The notes beneath the pieces were generated by a model. It searched no databases and was not told where the DNA came from. It saw only the letters and a program-made list of their open reading frames with translations. Positions 18,438 to 27,784 of a stretch of DNA of 64,000 nt are shown in pieces (the first letter of the stretch is position 1; each line of letters begins with the position of its first letter). This DNA is from Ahrensia marina. Lineage in GTDB: Bacteria; Pseudomonadota; Alphaproteobacteria; Rhizobiales; Rhizobiaceae. A program made the position numbers and the translations under genes. Location of the stretch: the NCBI RefSeq assembly GCF_001293565.1, contig NZ_JXMU01000001.1:62001-126000 (forward strand), written 5' to 3'.

Positions 18438-19424
18438 TTAACTCGCCTGCTTTATTGCTGTTTCCAGACGGGCAAAGTCTTCATCTGTGCGCGGAAATCC
18501 AAACCGTATCCAGTCCGGTGCATAGTCAAACTCCCGCACGAGAATATGATTCTGCGCCAATACCTTGGCAACATGACTTGAATCAGCACGCGAAGCGGTC
18601 ACAAACAGGTCCGTCGCCCCTTCAATGGCAAACCCATACTGACCAAGCATCGTTTCAACTTGCTTGCGTTTGGCTTCTAAAGCCAGTCGCGTATCATCAA
18701 TCCAGACCTGATCGCCCATCGCTTTTACGCCGACAAAAAGCGCTGGCCCAGACACCGCCCAAGGACCAAGTGATGAGCGCAGAGCGTCAATTTGATTTTG
18801 CGCACCAATCGCAAAGCCAAGACGCAAACCGGCAAGCCCGAAAAATTTGCCAAATGATTTTAAAACCAGCACCCCTGCCGTTTTTGTCTGGCTAACAACA
18901 GAACAAGCCGGAACCGTATCAGCAAATGCTTCATCGACAATAATTTGCGCGCCATTCGCAGCTGCTTGCCTGATTTTATCGGCGTCAGCACTGCGCCCGT
19001 CTGGATTATTCAGATTACCGACAACAATGGTTCTAGATGCGCTAACTGCCGCGTCGAAGTCATAAACTTTATGCACATGTGAGCCAGCCTCCGCATAACA
19101 ACGTTCATACTCGTTATAGGTCGGTGATATAATCGCAATGTCGGGCGAAGGCAGCAAAGCAGGTAAGCGTTGGATAATCGCTTGTGTGCCTGGTGCAGCC
19201 ACAATCCCCGCATCTTCGGGCACATCGTAATATTTTCGAGCGACTTCCAAGCATGCATTGAGAAGGCTGTCATCCGGTAAACGGTGCCAGATATCTTCCG
19301 GCATATCAGGAATAGGGTAAGGCGTGGGGTTTATCCCTGTTGAAAGGTCAAGCCAGTCAGCTTTCTTCCCGCCATAAAGCGATATTGCGCGGTCGATTCC
19401 GCCGCCATGCTGCACCTTCGTCAT
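18438..19424 (-). CDS. cobC: Threonine-phosphate decarboxylase (CobC)
   Basis: A 328-residue fold-type I PLP enzyme. The PLP lysine lies in 'LKSFGKFFGLAGLRLG' near residue 190, preceded by 'IIVDEAFAD'. In the aerobic-pathway naming, CobC makes the aminopropanol linker of cobalamin from L-threonine O-3-phosphate. Its start overlaps the stop of cobB (TAATG), consistent with one operon. Confidence 0.9.
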   Translation of the reverse strand: MTKVQHGGGIDRAISLYGGKKADWLDLSTGINPTPYPIPDMPEDIWHRLPDDSLLNACLEVARKYYDVPEDAGIVAAPGTQAIIQRLPALLPSPDIAIISPTYNEYERCYAEAGSHVHKVYDFDAAVSASRTIVVGNLNNPDGRSADADKIRQAAANGAQIIVDEAFADTVPACSVVSQTKTAGVLVLKSFGKFFGLAGLRLGFAIGAQNQIDALRSSLGPWAVSGPALFVGVKAMGDQVWIDDTRLALEAKRKQVETMLGQYGFAIEGATDLFVTASRADSSHVAKVLAQNHILVREFDYAPDWIRFGFPRTDEDFARLETAIKQAS

Positions 19425-20710
19425 TACGCAGCCCGATCAATCACATGACAATAGGAACCGGCAACAGAGCCAATGCGCAAACCGGCTTCTCCCAAATCAT
19501 TATCAAGCGCATCGCGCGCCGCAAAAAGTGGATCGCCAACGCCGCGTGTAACTTCTGTCGAATAATGAAATTCATGCCCTTTGAGTTCATACGGCCAGGG
19601 TGAGCCATCAAGCGGTTTAAGTTTGCGGTACCCAAGATGGCGTTTGCGCGTTTCAAAACTGGTTTTTAATGGCAAAAGACCAAGCATGTCGTGGCTTTTC
19701 CCCTCACCGTCAACAAGCGCTTCTCCAAGCACCATATAGCCACCGCATTCGCCGTAAATCAAAACCTTGCGGTCGGCTGCATTACGCATGGCACGCTTGA
19801 AATGCTTTGTAGCGGCGATTTTGCCTGCATATAGCTCCGGGTAACCGCCTGGCAAAAAGATAGCGTCAGCCTCGCGTGCCGGCCCTTCATCAGCCAAGGG
19901 TGAAAAATACGAAATCTCCGCACCGGCCAAACGCCACCCTTGCACCATATGCGGATAGCAAAAGGCAAAGGCATCATCGACAGCAATCGCAATGTGCTGC
20001 CCAAGCGGTGTTAAAAATTTCGGCCGCGCAATCGAGATAAGTTGCGCATCAAGTGATGTGAGCGCTTTCATATCAAGACTGCGCTCCATAATCTCGCCCG
20101 CCGTGGTCAGAAAGTTTTCCAGGCTCTCATGTTCGCGCGCCTGCACCAAGCCCAAATGACGGCTTGGTAAAGCCAGTTCCGGATTTTGCATCACGACACC
20201 GATGATCGGTATGTCGAGCAGCTCCAGCGCAGCGCGCAACATTTGTTCGTGCCGCGCACTGCCCACACGGTTTAATACGATACCCGCAAAACGAAGCGAC
20301 GGTCGGTAGTTCAAATATCCCGAGACAAGCGCGGAGATAGATTGCGCCATACGTGCGCAATCAACAACAAACACAATCGGCAGTCCTAACTGTTCTGCAA
20401 GGTCCGCTGCACTGCCGGTGCCGTCCGCCGCACCGTCAAAAAGCCCCATCATCGCCTCGACAACCAGCAAACGGTTTTCGCCATGCTGATGGGCAAGATC
20501 ATCGACAAGATCAGACCGCATTGCCCATGGATCAAGATTGAAACAAAGCGCGCCGCTGGCAAAGGCATGAAATGCCGGATCAATATAGTCCGGCCCCGCT
20601 TTAGCCGGTGAAACATCAACGCCCGAATTTCGCAGTGCCCGTAGCAGACCAAGTGTGACTGTGGTTTTACCGGAGCCTGAATGCGGCGCGGCGATCATGA
20701 AGCCGTTCAT
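19424..20710 (-). CDS. cobB: Cobyrinate a,c-diamide synthase (CobB)
   Basis: A 428-residue glutamine-dependent amidotransferase: an N-terminal P-loop domain ('IAAPHSGSGKTTVTLGLLRAL', residues 6-26) and a C-terminal class I glutaminase-like domain with the nucleophile Cys in 'IYGECGGYMVLG' near residue 320. It amidates the a and c side chains, on hydrogenobyrinate or cobyrinate depending on the pathway. It overlaps cobA upstream (ATGA) and cobC downstream. Confidence 0.92.
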   Translation of the reverse strand: MNGFMIAAPHSGSGKTTVTLGLLRALRNSGVDVSPAKAGPDYIDPAFHAFASGALCFNLDPWAMRSDLVDDLAHQHGENRLLVVEAMMGLFDGAADGTGSAADLAEQLGLPIVFVVDCARMAQSISALVSGYLNYRPSLRFAGIVLNRVGSARHEQMLRAALELLDIPIIGVVMQNPELALPSRHLGLVQAREHESLENFLTTAGEIMERSLDMKALTSLDAQLISIARPKFLTPLGQHIAIAVDDAFAFCYPHMVQGWRLAGAEISYFSPLADEGPAREADAIFLPGGYPELYAGKIAATKHFKRAMRNAADRKVLIYGECGGYMVLGEALVDGEGKSHDMLGLLPLKTSFETRKRHLGYRKLKPLDGSPWPYELKGHEFHYSTEVTRGVGDPLFAARDALDNDLGEAGLRIGSVAGSYCHVIDRAA

Positions 20711-21570
20711 GCGCTTTCGCCTTTTGAACGCACACCAAGTGGGTCCGGTACAAGTGAATGCCCGTCTTTAAGGGCGCTATACCAATCAAGCCCTTTACGA
20801 AGGCGGACAACCTCACCAACAATAACAATCGCAGGCGGCTTGAGACCGGAGGCTTCCACATCTTTTGCAGCATCGCCAAGCGTTGTCTCCAAAACACTCT
20901 GCTTGTCGGTCGATGCATCACACACAAAGGCAACAGGCTCATCCACCGGCCGGCCTTCAGCGATCAGGCGCTTTGCAATCGTATCTATATGTTTCATCGC
21001 CATATACATCACGATGACCTTGGAGCCGCGTGCGACACCGGCCCAATCAATCGCATCGGGCATAATGCCTGTCGCGTCATGACCCGTTAGAAACGTGACA
21101 TTATGGTTGGTATCGCGGTGCGTTACCGGAATACCTGCATAGGCCAGACCGCCAATACCCGCCGTGATGCCCGGCACAATACGAAATGGAATACTATGTT
21201 CAACAAGTGTCAACGCTTCTTCGCCGCCACGCCCGAAGACAAACGGATCACCACCTTTAAGACGCAATACGCGTTTTCCTGCTTGTGCATACTCAACAAG
21301 TTTGAGTGAAATATCGCGTTGCTTCGGGGAAGGTTTGCCGCCCCGTTTTCCCGCATATTCCAATTGCGCATCGCTTGACGCGAGTTTCAAGCACTCCTCA
21401 TTGACCAAAGCGTCATAGATAACCACATCCGCTTGGCTTAGTGCATTGGCAGCGTGCAATGTTAAAAGCCCCGGATCACCCGGCCCGGCCCCCACAAGCC
21501 AGACATGCCCTGCCTCAAAATTAGGCAGACGATCACGCAAAGCATCACTTATATTGGCTTGTAACGACAT
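20707..21570 (-). CDS. cobA: Uroporphyrinogen-III C-methyltransferase (SUMT)
   Basis: A 287-residue SAM-dependent methyltransferase that converts uroporphyrinogen III to precorrin-2, the entry to cobalamin and siroheme. The SAM-binding 'GAGPGDPGLLTLHA' loop is near residue 28 and 'GGDPFVFGRGGEE' near residue 105. It is the first gene of the leftward cobA-B-C-D operon and is divergent from cbiD with only 48 bases between. AAAGG lies about ten bases before the ATG. Confidence 0.93.
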   Translation of the reverse strand: MSLQANISDALRDRLPNFEAGHVWLVGAGPGDPGLLTLHAANALSQADVVIYDALVNEECLKLASSDAQLEYAGKRGGKPSPKQRDISLKLVEYAQAGKRVLRLKGGDPFVFGRGGEEALTLVEHSIPFRIVPGITAGIGGLAYAGIPVTHRDTNHNVTFLTGHDATGIMPDAIDWAGVARGSKVIVMYMAMKHIDTIAKRLIAEGRPVDEPVAFVCDASTDKQSVLETTLGDAAKDVEASGLKPPAIVIVGEVVRLRKGLDWYSALKDGHSLVPDPLGVRSKGESA

Positions 21571-21583
21571 CGTTTAAAACACC

Positions 21584-21612
21584 TTTCGGTAAGCCTCGCA
21601 GCAGACTATAAA
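21584..21612 (+). promoter_or_regulatory. Candidate promoter giving near-leaderless cbiD transcript
   Basis: TTTCGG and TATAAA hexamers are separated by 17 bases. The TATAAA ends six bases before the cbiD ATG, so transcription would begin at or very near the start codon. No clear ribosome-binding site precedes the ATG, in keeping with a leaderless message. This is a pattern match only. Confidence 0.35.
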
Positions 21613-21618
21613 ACGCTT

Positions 21619-22758
21619 ATGAACAATATGCCACAAGCAGATGAACCGGATGCCGGTTTACGAAAACCGGGTGGTCCTTTGCGACGCGGATGGACAACAG
21701 GCGCTTGCGCAACCGCTGCAACCAAAGCCGCGTTGACTGCTTTGCTAACCGGTAAGTTTCCTGATCCGGTTTCAATCACATTGCCGAAAGGCGAACAACC
21801 GGCTTTTGCGCTTGCGAAGGAAAATCTTGGGGTAAACTTTGCAGAAGCGGCGATTGTGAAAGATGCCGGTGATGATCCCGACATAACCCACGGCGCGATG
21901 ATCTGCGTCAGGGTCGAATCATCTGATGAAGGTGTGATATTTGCCGCAGGCGAAGGCGTTGGGACAGTTACCTTGGAAGGCCTTCCCTTGCCGGTCGGAC
22001 AGGCATCCATAAATCCTGTGCCAAGAAAATTGATGACGGATGTCGTGCAGGAATTATGCGCGCAGCACAATGTTTCACCGGACTTTAAAATTACGGTTTC
22101 CATACCCGGCGGAGAGGCGCTCGCACAAAAGACATGGAACCCGCGTCTTGGCATCAAAGGCGGACTTTCCATTTTAGGAACAACCGGAATCGTTCACCCG
22201 TTTTCATGTTCATCGTGGATACATTCAATCCACCGCGGCATCGATGTCGCGCGGGCGGCAGGCATCAATCATGTGCTTGGCGCAACCGGTTCAACATCCG
22301 AAGATGCAGCCGTTAAAATTTACGGATTTGAAACAATTGCACAGCTAGACATGGGAGACTTTGCAGGCGGCTTGCTAAAATATTTACGCGAGCACCCGAT
22401 TGAAAAAATCACCATCGCCGGCGGCTTTGCAAAAATGGTCAAGCTTGCTCAAGGCGCTGTTGATCTTCATTCCGCGCGCAGTCAGGTCGACATGAATTTT
22501 CTGGCCGTACTGACTGAAAAAACCGCTGCCCAGCCCCACTTGAATCAAAACTTTAAAGACCGGATTCTAAATGCAAACACTGCCGCGCAAGTGCTTGAAT
22601 TGACTCGCGCAAATGGCATTGACCTAACAGCGCCAATTGCAGAACGCGCGCGCAAAACAGCGCTGGACGTCTTGCGCGGTGCGCCGGTCGATCTGGAAAT
22701 TATGATCGTCGACCGCAAAGGAAATGTGCTTCACCAAACCGGATTCTCGCGCCCATGA
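21619..22758 (+). CDS. cbiD: Cobalt-precorrin-5B C1-methyltransferase (CbiD)
   Basis: A 379-residue CbiD-family protein with the characteristic 'RRGWTTGACATAATKAAL' near residue 25 and 'GTTGIVHPFSCSSW' near 190. CbiD methylates C1 of the corrin ring in the anaerobic pathway, and in many alphaproteobacteria replaces CobF in an otherwise aerobic gene set. No cobF is visible here, so it probably fills that step. The downstream cobK starts inside its stop codon (ATGA). Confidence 0.9.
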   Translation: MNNMPQADEPDAGLRKPGGPLRRGWTTGACATAATKAALTALLTGKFPDPVSITLPKGEQPAFALAKENLGVNFAEAAIVKDAGDDPDITHGAMICVRVESSDEGVIFAAGEGVGTVTLEGLPLPVGQASINPVPRKLMTDVVQELCAQHNVSPDFKITVSIPGGEALAQKTWNPRLGIKGGLSILGTTGIVHPFSCSSWIHSIHRGIDVARAAGINHVLGATGSTSEDAAVKIYGFETIAQLDMGDFAGGLLKYLREHPIEKITIAGGFAKMVKLAQGAVDLHSARSQVDMNFLAVLTEKTAAQPHLNQNFKDRILNANTAAQVLELTRANGIDLTAPIAERARKTALDVLRGAPVDLEIMIVDRKGNVLHQTGFSRP

Positions 22759-23432
22759 ATCAGGTGATTTTAATCTTAGGCGGCACAAAGGAAGCCGCTG
22801 AATTGGCTGAAAAACTTGTGGCCGAATTACCGGTCGCGCGCATTATTTCATCGCTTGCCGGACGAACAAAAGAACCGTCCCCTTTAGCTGGCGAAGTGCG
22901 CATTGGCGGCTTTGGCGGCCCGGATGGCTTGGCCCGATTTTTAATCCAGAATGAAGTCACACGCTTTATCGACGCTACCCATCCGTTTGCAAAAACCATT
23001 TCGGCAAATGCCAAAATTGCGGCGAAGAAAACCGGCTTAGATTTGGAAATTAGAACCCGTCAGCCTTGGCAAAAACATACGGGCGATCTTTGGATTGAAG
23101 TGACATCACTGGAAGAAGCACGCAAGGAAATCCCCGCCGGAGCGCGCGTTCTTTTGGCGCTTGGCAGTCAGTATATTGATATTTTTAATACAGTAGATCA
23201 CGCACATTTCATAGTACGCATGGTCGACGAACCATCAACGCCGCTGCCCTTGCCACACCACACAATGATTATTGGAAAACCCGGAAATCTTGGCGAGGAA
23301 ACGGCAATCTTAAAGCAGTTTTCGATCACGCATATCCTTTGCCGTAACTCGGGCGGACAAGGCGCATATGCCAAGATTGAGGCAGCGCGCGCCTTGAAAA
23401 TTCCTGTCATTATTGTTGAGCAAAGTGTTTAG
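22755..23432 (+). CDS. cobK: Precorrin-6A reductase (CobK/CbiJ)
   Basis: A 225-residue reductase that reduces the macrocycle of precorrin-6A with NADPH. Signatures: N-terminal 'ILILGGTKEAAELAEKL', 'IDATHPFAKTIS' near residue 74 and C-terminal 'CRNSGGQGAYAKIEAA'. Translationally coupled to cbiD. Its last four bases overlap the end of the convergent MuiA-like gene. Confidence 0.92.
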   Translation: MNQVILILGGTKEAAELAEKLVAELPVARIISSLAGRTKEPSPLAGEVRIGGFGGPDGLARFLIQNEVTRFIDATHPFAKTISANAKIAAKKTGLDLEIRTRQPWQKHTGDLWIEVTSLEEARKEIPAGARVLLALGSQYIDIFNTVDHAHFIVRMVDEPSTPLPLPHHTMIIGKPGNLGEETAILKQFSITHILCRNSGGQGAYAKIEAARALKIPVIIVEQSV

Positions 23433-25090
23433 TTTAGCGCTGAGATATCCATCGCTTTAGGCCACATAACCCGATAACCAAAATCTACTTTCGCTGTCGC
23501 ACCGGCTTCCATATTTATATCCCAGTGTAAAATCCCGCGCTTGCCATCGACATCTTCTTTTGTTGGCTTGCTTGATCCGGCCAGCATCGAAACCTTTATG
23601 TCCTCATGATTGGCAACGGGCAGCCGGTCAACGACAGTAACCTCCATCGGAAAGTTATGCAGGTTTTTGATCGTCGTCACAGCTCTGCGCTCATCCGTAC
23701 GTGATGCGGATATAAGGCCGGTCTCGCCCTCTTTCTTATCGGTTTCGACAAATTCAACCGTCACAAAATCATCCTGACCAAAGCTCAAATCATAGGTATC
23801 ATTGGGCGCCAGCATCGGCATTTGGCCGCGCCCAATATAAGCGCCATCGCGCAAAAGCAGCACCGGTCCGGGCAAATAGCTCGCATCGCCCTTAAGTGTG
23901 AAACCGGCGATCAAATAAGCTGCGGCATCCAAACGCGGCACCGCTAAGGCGCTGACATCAACCGCGAAACTATCTTCGCCCATAACGACAGACTTTGTCT
24001 CGCCCGTATTGGAAACCGTCACTTTGCCCGCAATAGCAAAGGTCGCCTGATAGCCGCCTGTTTCCATAACCGCCACTTGTTGCGCCATATCATTCATCGG
24101 GGCAACCGCGGCCAATTCTTCTGCTTCCACGCCATCGGCATAAGATGAGCGAACGCCCTGCTCTAAAGCCTGAACCTTGGACGCACTGCGCGGCATCGGT
24201 CTTATCTGGCTAATTTCATAAGGCGAAAGTTCAGGTGCTGCTGTGCGGGTCGAAGGACGGGCCGTAGACAGGGTCAAGGCAACATTATCCCAGCTTTCCG
24301 TTGATGACTGGCGTACATTGGCACGGCGCACAATCTCCATTTTGGGGTCAGCCCCATCACCCAATGTCAGTTCAGCATCATAAATTGCCTGCCAACCTGC
24401 GTCATCAATCGCGTATTTGATTTTGAGCACAGCCTGCCCAGCATCTTTTGCGTCCAGATTGATCGCCACAACAGAGCGTAGCTCTTCATTGGGCGCTAAT
24501 TGCCCGATCTGGTTTTGCAAATCCTGAATCTGGCGTTCGATATCACGCTGGTTCGCGCGCGCATCAATAGTGCGTTGGGCATAGGCATTAAGTCGCTCGG
24601 CCGCTCCATCAAGCAAGTCGGCAACTTCTAACGCCGAAAGGCTGTTGCCTGCGCCTCCTTGATTGGGCTTACCGGCATTTGCAATAAGATTTTGCAGCAT
24701 ATGGCGCTGCAAATCCGTATCGGCAACCACCTGCTCAAGCCGCATTCGCTCATCATTCAGTGCTTCAATTTGTAGCTCTAATTTGAGCCGGTCTTCAGGG
24801 TTTTTATCGCGCGAAAGATAAACCTGCCGCACATCGACAGAACCTATGGAGATATCGCCATCGCTCATGCCTTCCACCCGCACGCTGTCGGCTGAAATAT
24901 TGGCAGGCAGACTTTCAATCAGAACGGTGTGCGTGCCCTGTGCCATCTCACCGCTCGCGACACGCTCAACCTCCGCGCCACGCGGAAAAACAGTCACCGA
25001 ATCCACTTTGGATGAAAACTTAAACTCATCGGCAAATGCCGAACCAAGCACAGTTGTCGAAAGCAAAATTGCCAATGATAATGTTTTCAT
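23429..25090 (-). CDS. MuiA-like exported protein (DUF4140/DUF4139)
   Basis: A 553-residue protein with a signal peptide (residues 1-21, 'GSAFA' before the cut). The N-terminal 'VTVFPRGAEVERVASG' domain, a central coiled-coil stretch (about residues 90-205) and a C-terminal 'mucoidy inhibitor A'-like domain ('YDLSFGQDDFVTVE') are visible. The start at 25090 is chosen because GGAGGGG lies eight bases upstream. Biochemical function is unknown. It has no recognised link to B12 although cob genes lie on both sides. Confidence 0.8.
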   Translation of the reverse strand: MKTLSLAILLSTTVLGSAFADEFKFSSKVDSVTVFPRGAEVERVASGEMAQGTHTVLIESLPANISADSVRVEGMSDGDISIGSVDVRQVYLSRDKNPEDRLKLELQIEALNDERMRLEQVVADTDLQRHMLQNLIANAGKPNQGGAGNSLSALEVADLLDGAAERLNAYAQRTIDARANQRDIERQIQDLQNQIGQLAPNEELRSVVAINLDAKDAGQAVLKIKYAIDDAGWQAIYDAELTLGDGADPKMEIVRRANVRQSSTESWDNVALTLSTARPSTRTAAPELSPYEISQIRPMPRSASKVQALEQGVRSSYADGVEAEELAAVAPMNDMAQQVAVMETGGYQATFAIAGKVTVSNTGETKSVVMGEDSFAVDVSALAVPRLDAAAYLIAGFTLKGDASYLPGPVLLLRDGAYIGRGQMPMLAPNDTYDLSFGQDDFVTVEFVETDKKEGETGLISASRTDERRAVTTIKNLHNFPMEVTVVDRLPVANHEDIKVSMLAGSSKPTKEDVDGKRGILHWDINMEAGATAKVDFGYRVMWPKAMDISALN

Positions 25091-25139
25091 GGAAAACCCC
25101 TCCAGTTTTGTAACTGTAAGTTTCATTCCGTGAAAACTT

Positions 25140-25154
25140 GGTCTGAATTAGACC
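25140..25154. repeat. Inverted repeat upstream of the MuiA-like gene
   Basis: GGTCT and AGACC arms around a five-base centre lie 50 bases before the MuiA-like start codon, downstream of cobM. Could be an operator or a weak terminator for cobM. Confidence 0.3.
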
Positions 25155-25176
25155 GGTTTGTGACCATTACAGGGCC

Positions 25177-25198
25177 AATAAAGGCGGACCGCTTTATT
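25177..25198 (-). terminator. Hairpin at the end of the cobM operon
   Basis: AATAAAG / CTTTATT arms with an inner CGG/CCG pair bracket the cobM stop codon. No T run follows on the minus strand, so termination is uncertain. Confidence 0.3.
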
Positions 25199-25970
25199 GT
25201 TTTGCTTTTTTCTTGCCCTTATTGCGCAGCACATGCGCGTAATCCGCATTGTAAAGATCACTATCGCGAAATTCGACATCGCCGAAAACTTTACCAACCA
25301 TAATAAGGGCCGTGCGTGTGATTTTATGCCTGCGCACTTCCTCTTTCATGCCCGCTAATGTGGTGCGAATGTAAAGCTCGTCCGGCCACGTTGCACGATA
25401 GGCAATGACCACCGGACAATCATCGCCGTAATAAGGCTCTAGTGAGCGGCGGATATAATCCAGATTTCTGATCGACAAATGAATTGCAAGCGTCGCTTTG
25501 GATTGTCCGAGAATCTCCAACTGTTCACCATCGGGCATCGCAGAAGCTTTCATGCCTGTGCGGGTTACGATAATTGTCTGAGCTATTTCAGGCAGCGTCA
25601 ACTCGGTCTTCATTTTTGCGGCAGCACCGGCAAACGCAGGAACGCCCGGCACAACATCATAATCAATGCCAAGCACATCAAGCCGCCGCATCTGTTCTGC
25701 AACTGCGCCGTAAATTGCTGGATCACCGGAATGGACACGGGCAACATCATGGCCTGCATCATGTGCCTTTTTGATCTCTTCGATGATCTGATCAAGATGC
25801 ATCGGCGCGGTGTCCATAACCAATGCGCCCTCTGGCGCCGCCTCAACGATTTCGGTCGGCACGAGAGAGCCCGCATAAAGACAAACAGGGCTATTTTGGA
25901 TCAAACGCAATCCGCGAACCGTAATCAGATCCGGTGCGCCCGGCCCTGCACCAATAAAATAGACGGTCAT
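25194..25970 (-). CDS. cobM: Precorrin-4 C11-methyltransferase (CobM)
   Basis: A 258-residue SAM-dependent tetrapyrrole methylase. The N-terminal 'VYFIGAGPGAPDLITVRG' loop and the 'VARVHSGDPAIYGAVAEQM' motif near residue 78 are typical of CobM/CbiF, which methylates C11. It is the last gene of the long cbiX-to-cobM operon, overlapping cobJ by four bases (ATGA). Confidence 0.92.
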   Translation of the reverse strand: MTVYFIGAGPGAPDLITVRGLRLIQNSPVCLYAGSLVPTEIVEAAPEGALVMDTAPMHLDQIIEEIKKAHDAGHDVARVHSGDPAIYGAVAEQMRRLDVLGIDYDVVPGVPAFAGAAAKMKTELTLPEIAQTIIVTRTGMKASAMPDGEQLEILGQSKATLAIHLSIRNLDYIRRSLEPYYGDDCPVVIAYRATWPDELYIRTTLAGMKEEVRRHKITRTALIMVGKVFGDVEFRDSDLYNADYAHVLRNKGKKKAKQ

Positions 25971-27784
25971 CGCCCGCTCTCCATTTGTGTTGTGTCTTTG
26001 CCGCTATAACCGCGCGGTGTGTATACCCATGATTTGCCATCGCCGGTTTTCACAACGCGACTATCTGATGAACCGACAATAACGACCGTCAACATATCGA
26101 CATCATCGACGTTGAGTTCGCCAAGCGGCACGATGCGAACCTTTTCGCCTTCACGCCCAAGATTGGTAGCCAGAATAACCGGCGATGTTGCGGGACGATG
26201 GTTCAGCAATTCATCACGCGCCCAAGCAAGCTGTGTGCGCCGCTTTTTTGAGACAGGATTATAAAAGGCAATTACGAAATCGCCCTCACCCGCCGCGCGA
26301 ACGCGTCTTTGAATATCAGCCCACGGTGTCAAAAGGTCAGATAGCGAAATCGTACAGAAGTCGTGCCCCAGCGGCGCGCCGGATCGTGCAGCAGCACCCT
26401 GCAAAGCGGAAATTCCAGGTGAGCAAATAACTTCAATTCGCTGCGCAGCATCAGATATGCCGCCCTTATCGAAGAGCTCATAAATCAATGTCGCCATCGC
26501 ATAGATGCCCGCATCGCCCGAACAGACAAGAGCAACATCCCTGCCCTCGCCAGCCAGTTCCATGGCATGGCGTACACGGTCCTCTTCTTTGCCAAGATCA
26601 AAATCATGGCGTTGTTTTCCATTGGCAAGCGGTCCAAGCAGATCAAGATAAAGCGAATAACCGACCAGATCTGTCGACTTCAAAATCATGCGGCTGACTT
26701 CCGGCGAGCGCCAAGCTTCTGATCCCGGACCAATACCGACGACATAAACTGTGCCCCGCGCCCTGCCCGCCAAAGCGGTAATGGGCTTTGCAGCACGGGC
26801 AATGGCACAGGTCGACTTCTTGGTTTTGGCTTTTGGAACAATCAACGCGCCATCAGCGCCAACCGATGCCAATGCAGCGCCTTCCGATACGCCGTGACAT
26901 CCAACTTCAGCAAAAACAACATCGGACGGGTTTTGTAATCGTGGTGTTTCCGCTTCCAGCCTCGCCGCATCAAAGAAACGCGCAGGCACATTCAATGTGT
27001 CCGCCAGCGCTTGGACAGCCGCTTCATCCGATTTGACATCAATTGAAGCAATGCAAGCAATTGAATGCACCGAGAGACCGGCTTCGCTGACTTGTTGGCG
27101 AACTAGTGTCTCCAAATCACCGACAGGGCAGTCACGCTCGCAACCAACACCGACAACAATGTTTTTCGGGTGGTAAACCAACTCGCCCGCTTTGGACTGA
27201 TATGCCTGGTCTGTGACGATAATCGACACATCGCCATCATCCGCAAAAGGCAGTGCACTTGCCGTTAACCAATCAGCCTCGCCCTCCAGCCTAACCTTTG
27301 CGCCTGCGACGATCGAGGCCATGACATCCTTTGCCGCTTCCGGATTGGCAAGCACGAACCCATCCGGTGGATTATCAAGCGCAACGCCGAATTTTACATC
27401 GCCAGCGGTTGTTACCGCTGCATATCCCTTCAGCGCTTCCGCAATATCGCGCGCCATATCATTGGCACCATGATGGCCGCCCAAAAGCGGCACAATGCTT
27501 GCGCCATCTTCCGATACAGCAAGCACCGGTGGTTCGCTCATTTTGTCATTGAGCACGGGCGCTAGAAGCCGGATTAAAGCGCCGGACGCCATGATCGCGA
27601 TAATCGGCGTTCCATCCAAAAATAAAGCCTGAATATGCGCGCGCAAATCTTCGATGGGCGTAAAGTCAGGACCGGAAACACGTTTCTTCTGCGCGTGAAT
27701 AACGACGCCTATTGATTTCGAAATTTTGCGCGCAACCGGTAGGGCAGCCTCGCTTAAAACAACAATGGCCGCTTGCTTAGTCAT
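25967..27784 (-). CDS. cobJ: Fused CbiG-type protein and precorrin-3B C17-methyltransferase (CobJ)
   Basis: A 605-residue fusion. Residues 1 to about 340 are CbiG-like: an N-terminal domain with 'IIAIMASGALIRLLAPVL' and 'VPLLGGHHGAND', and a CobE/CbiG C-terminal domain starting near 'IVVGVGCERDCP' (about 209) with 'FAEVGCHGVSEGAAL' near 291. Residues about 344-605 form the CobJ methylase ('VYVVGIGPGSEAWRSPEV', 'VALVCSGDAGIYAMA'). CobJ methylates C17 with ring contraction; CbiG opens the lactone in the anaerobic route. Having a full CbiG module, and not just CobE, fits the presence of CbiD. Coupled to cobI and cobM by overlaps. Confidence 0.88.
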   Translation of the reverse strand: MTKQAAIVVLSEAALPVARKISKSIGVVIHAQKKRVSGPDFTPIEDLRAHIQALFLDGTPIIAIMASGALIRLLAPVLNDKMSEPPVLAVSEDGASIVPLLGGHHGANDMARDIAEALKGYAAVTTAGDVKFGVALDNPPDGFVLANPEAAKDVMASIVAGAKVRLEGEADWLTASALPFADDGDVSIIVTDQAYQSKAGELVYHPKNIVVGVGCERDCPVGDLETLVRQQVSEAGLSVHSIACIASIDVKSDEAAVQALADTLNVPARFFDAARLEAETPRLQNPSDVVFAEVGCHGVSEGAALASVGADGALIVPKAKTKKSTCAIARAAKPITALAGRARGTVYVVGIGPGSEAWRSPEVSRMILKSTDLVGYSLYLDLLGPLANGKQRHDFDLGKEEDRVRHAMELAGEGRDVALVCSGDAGIYAMATLIYELFDKGGISDAAQRIEVICSPGISALQGAAARSGAPLGHDFCTISLSDLLTPWADIQRRVRAAGEGDFVIAFYNPVSKKRRTQLAWARDELLNHRPATSPVILATNLGREGEKVRIVPLGELNVDDVDMLTVVIVGSSDSRVVKTGDGKSWVYTPRGYSGKDTTQMESGR

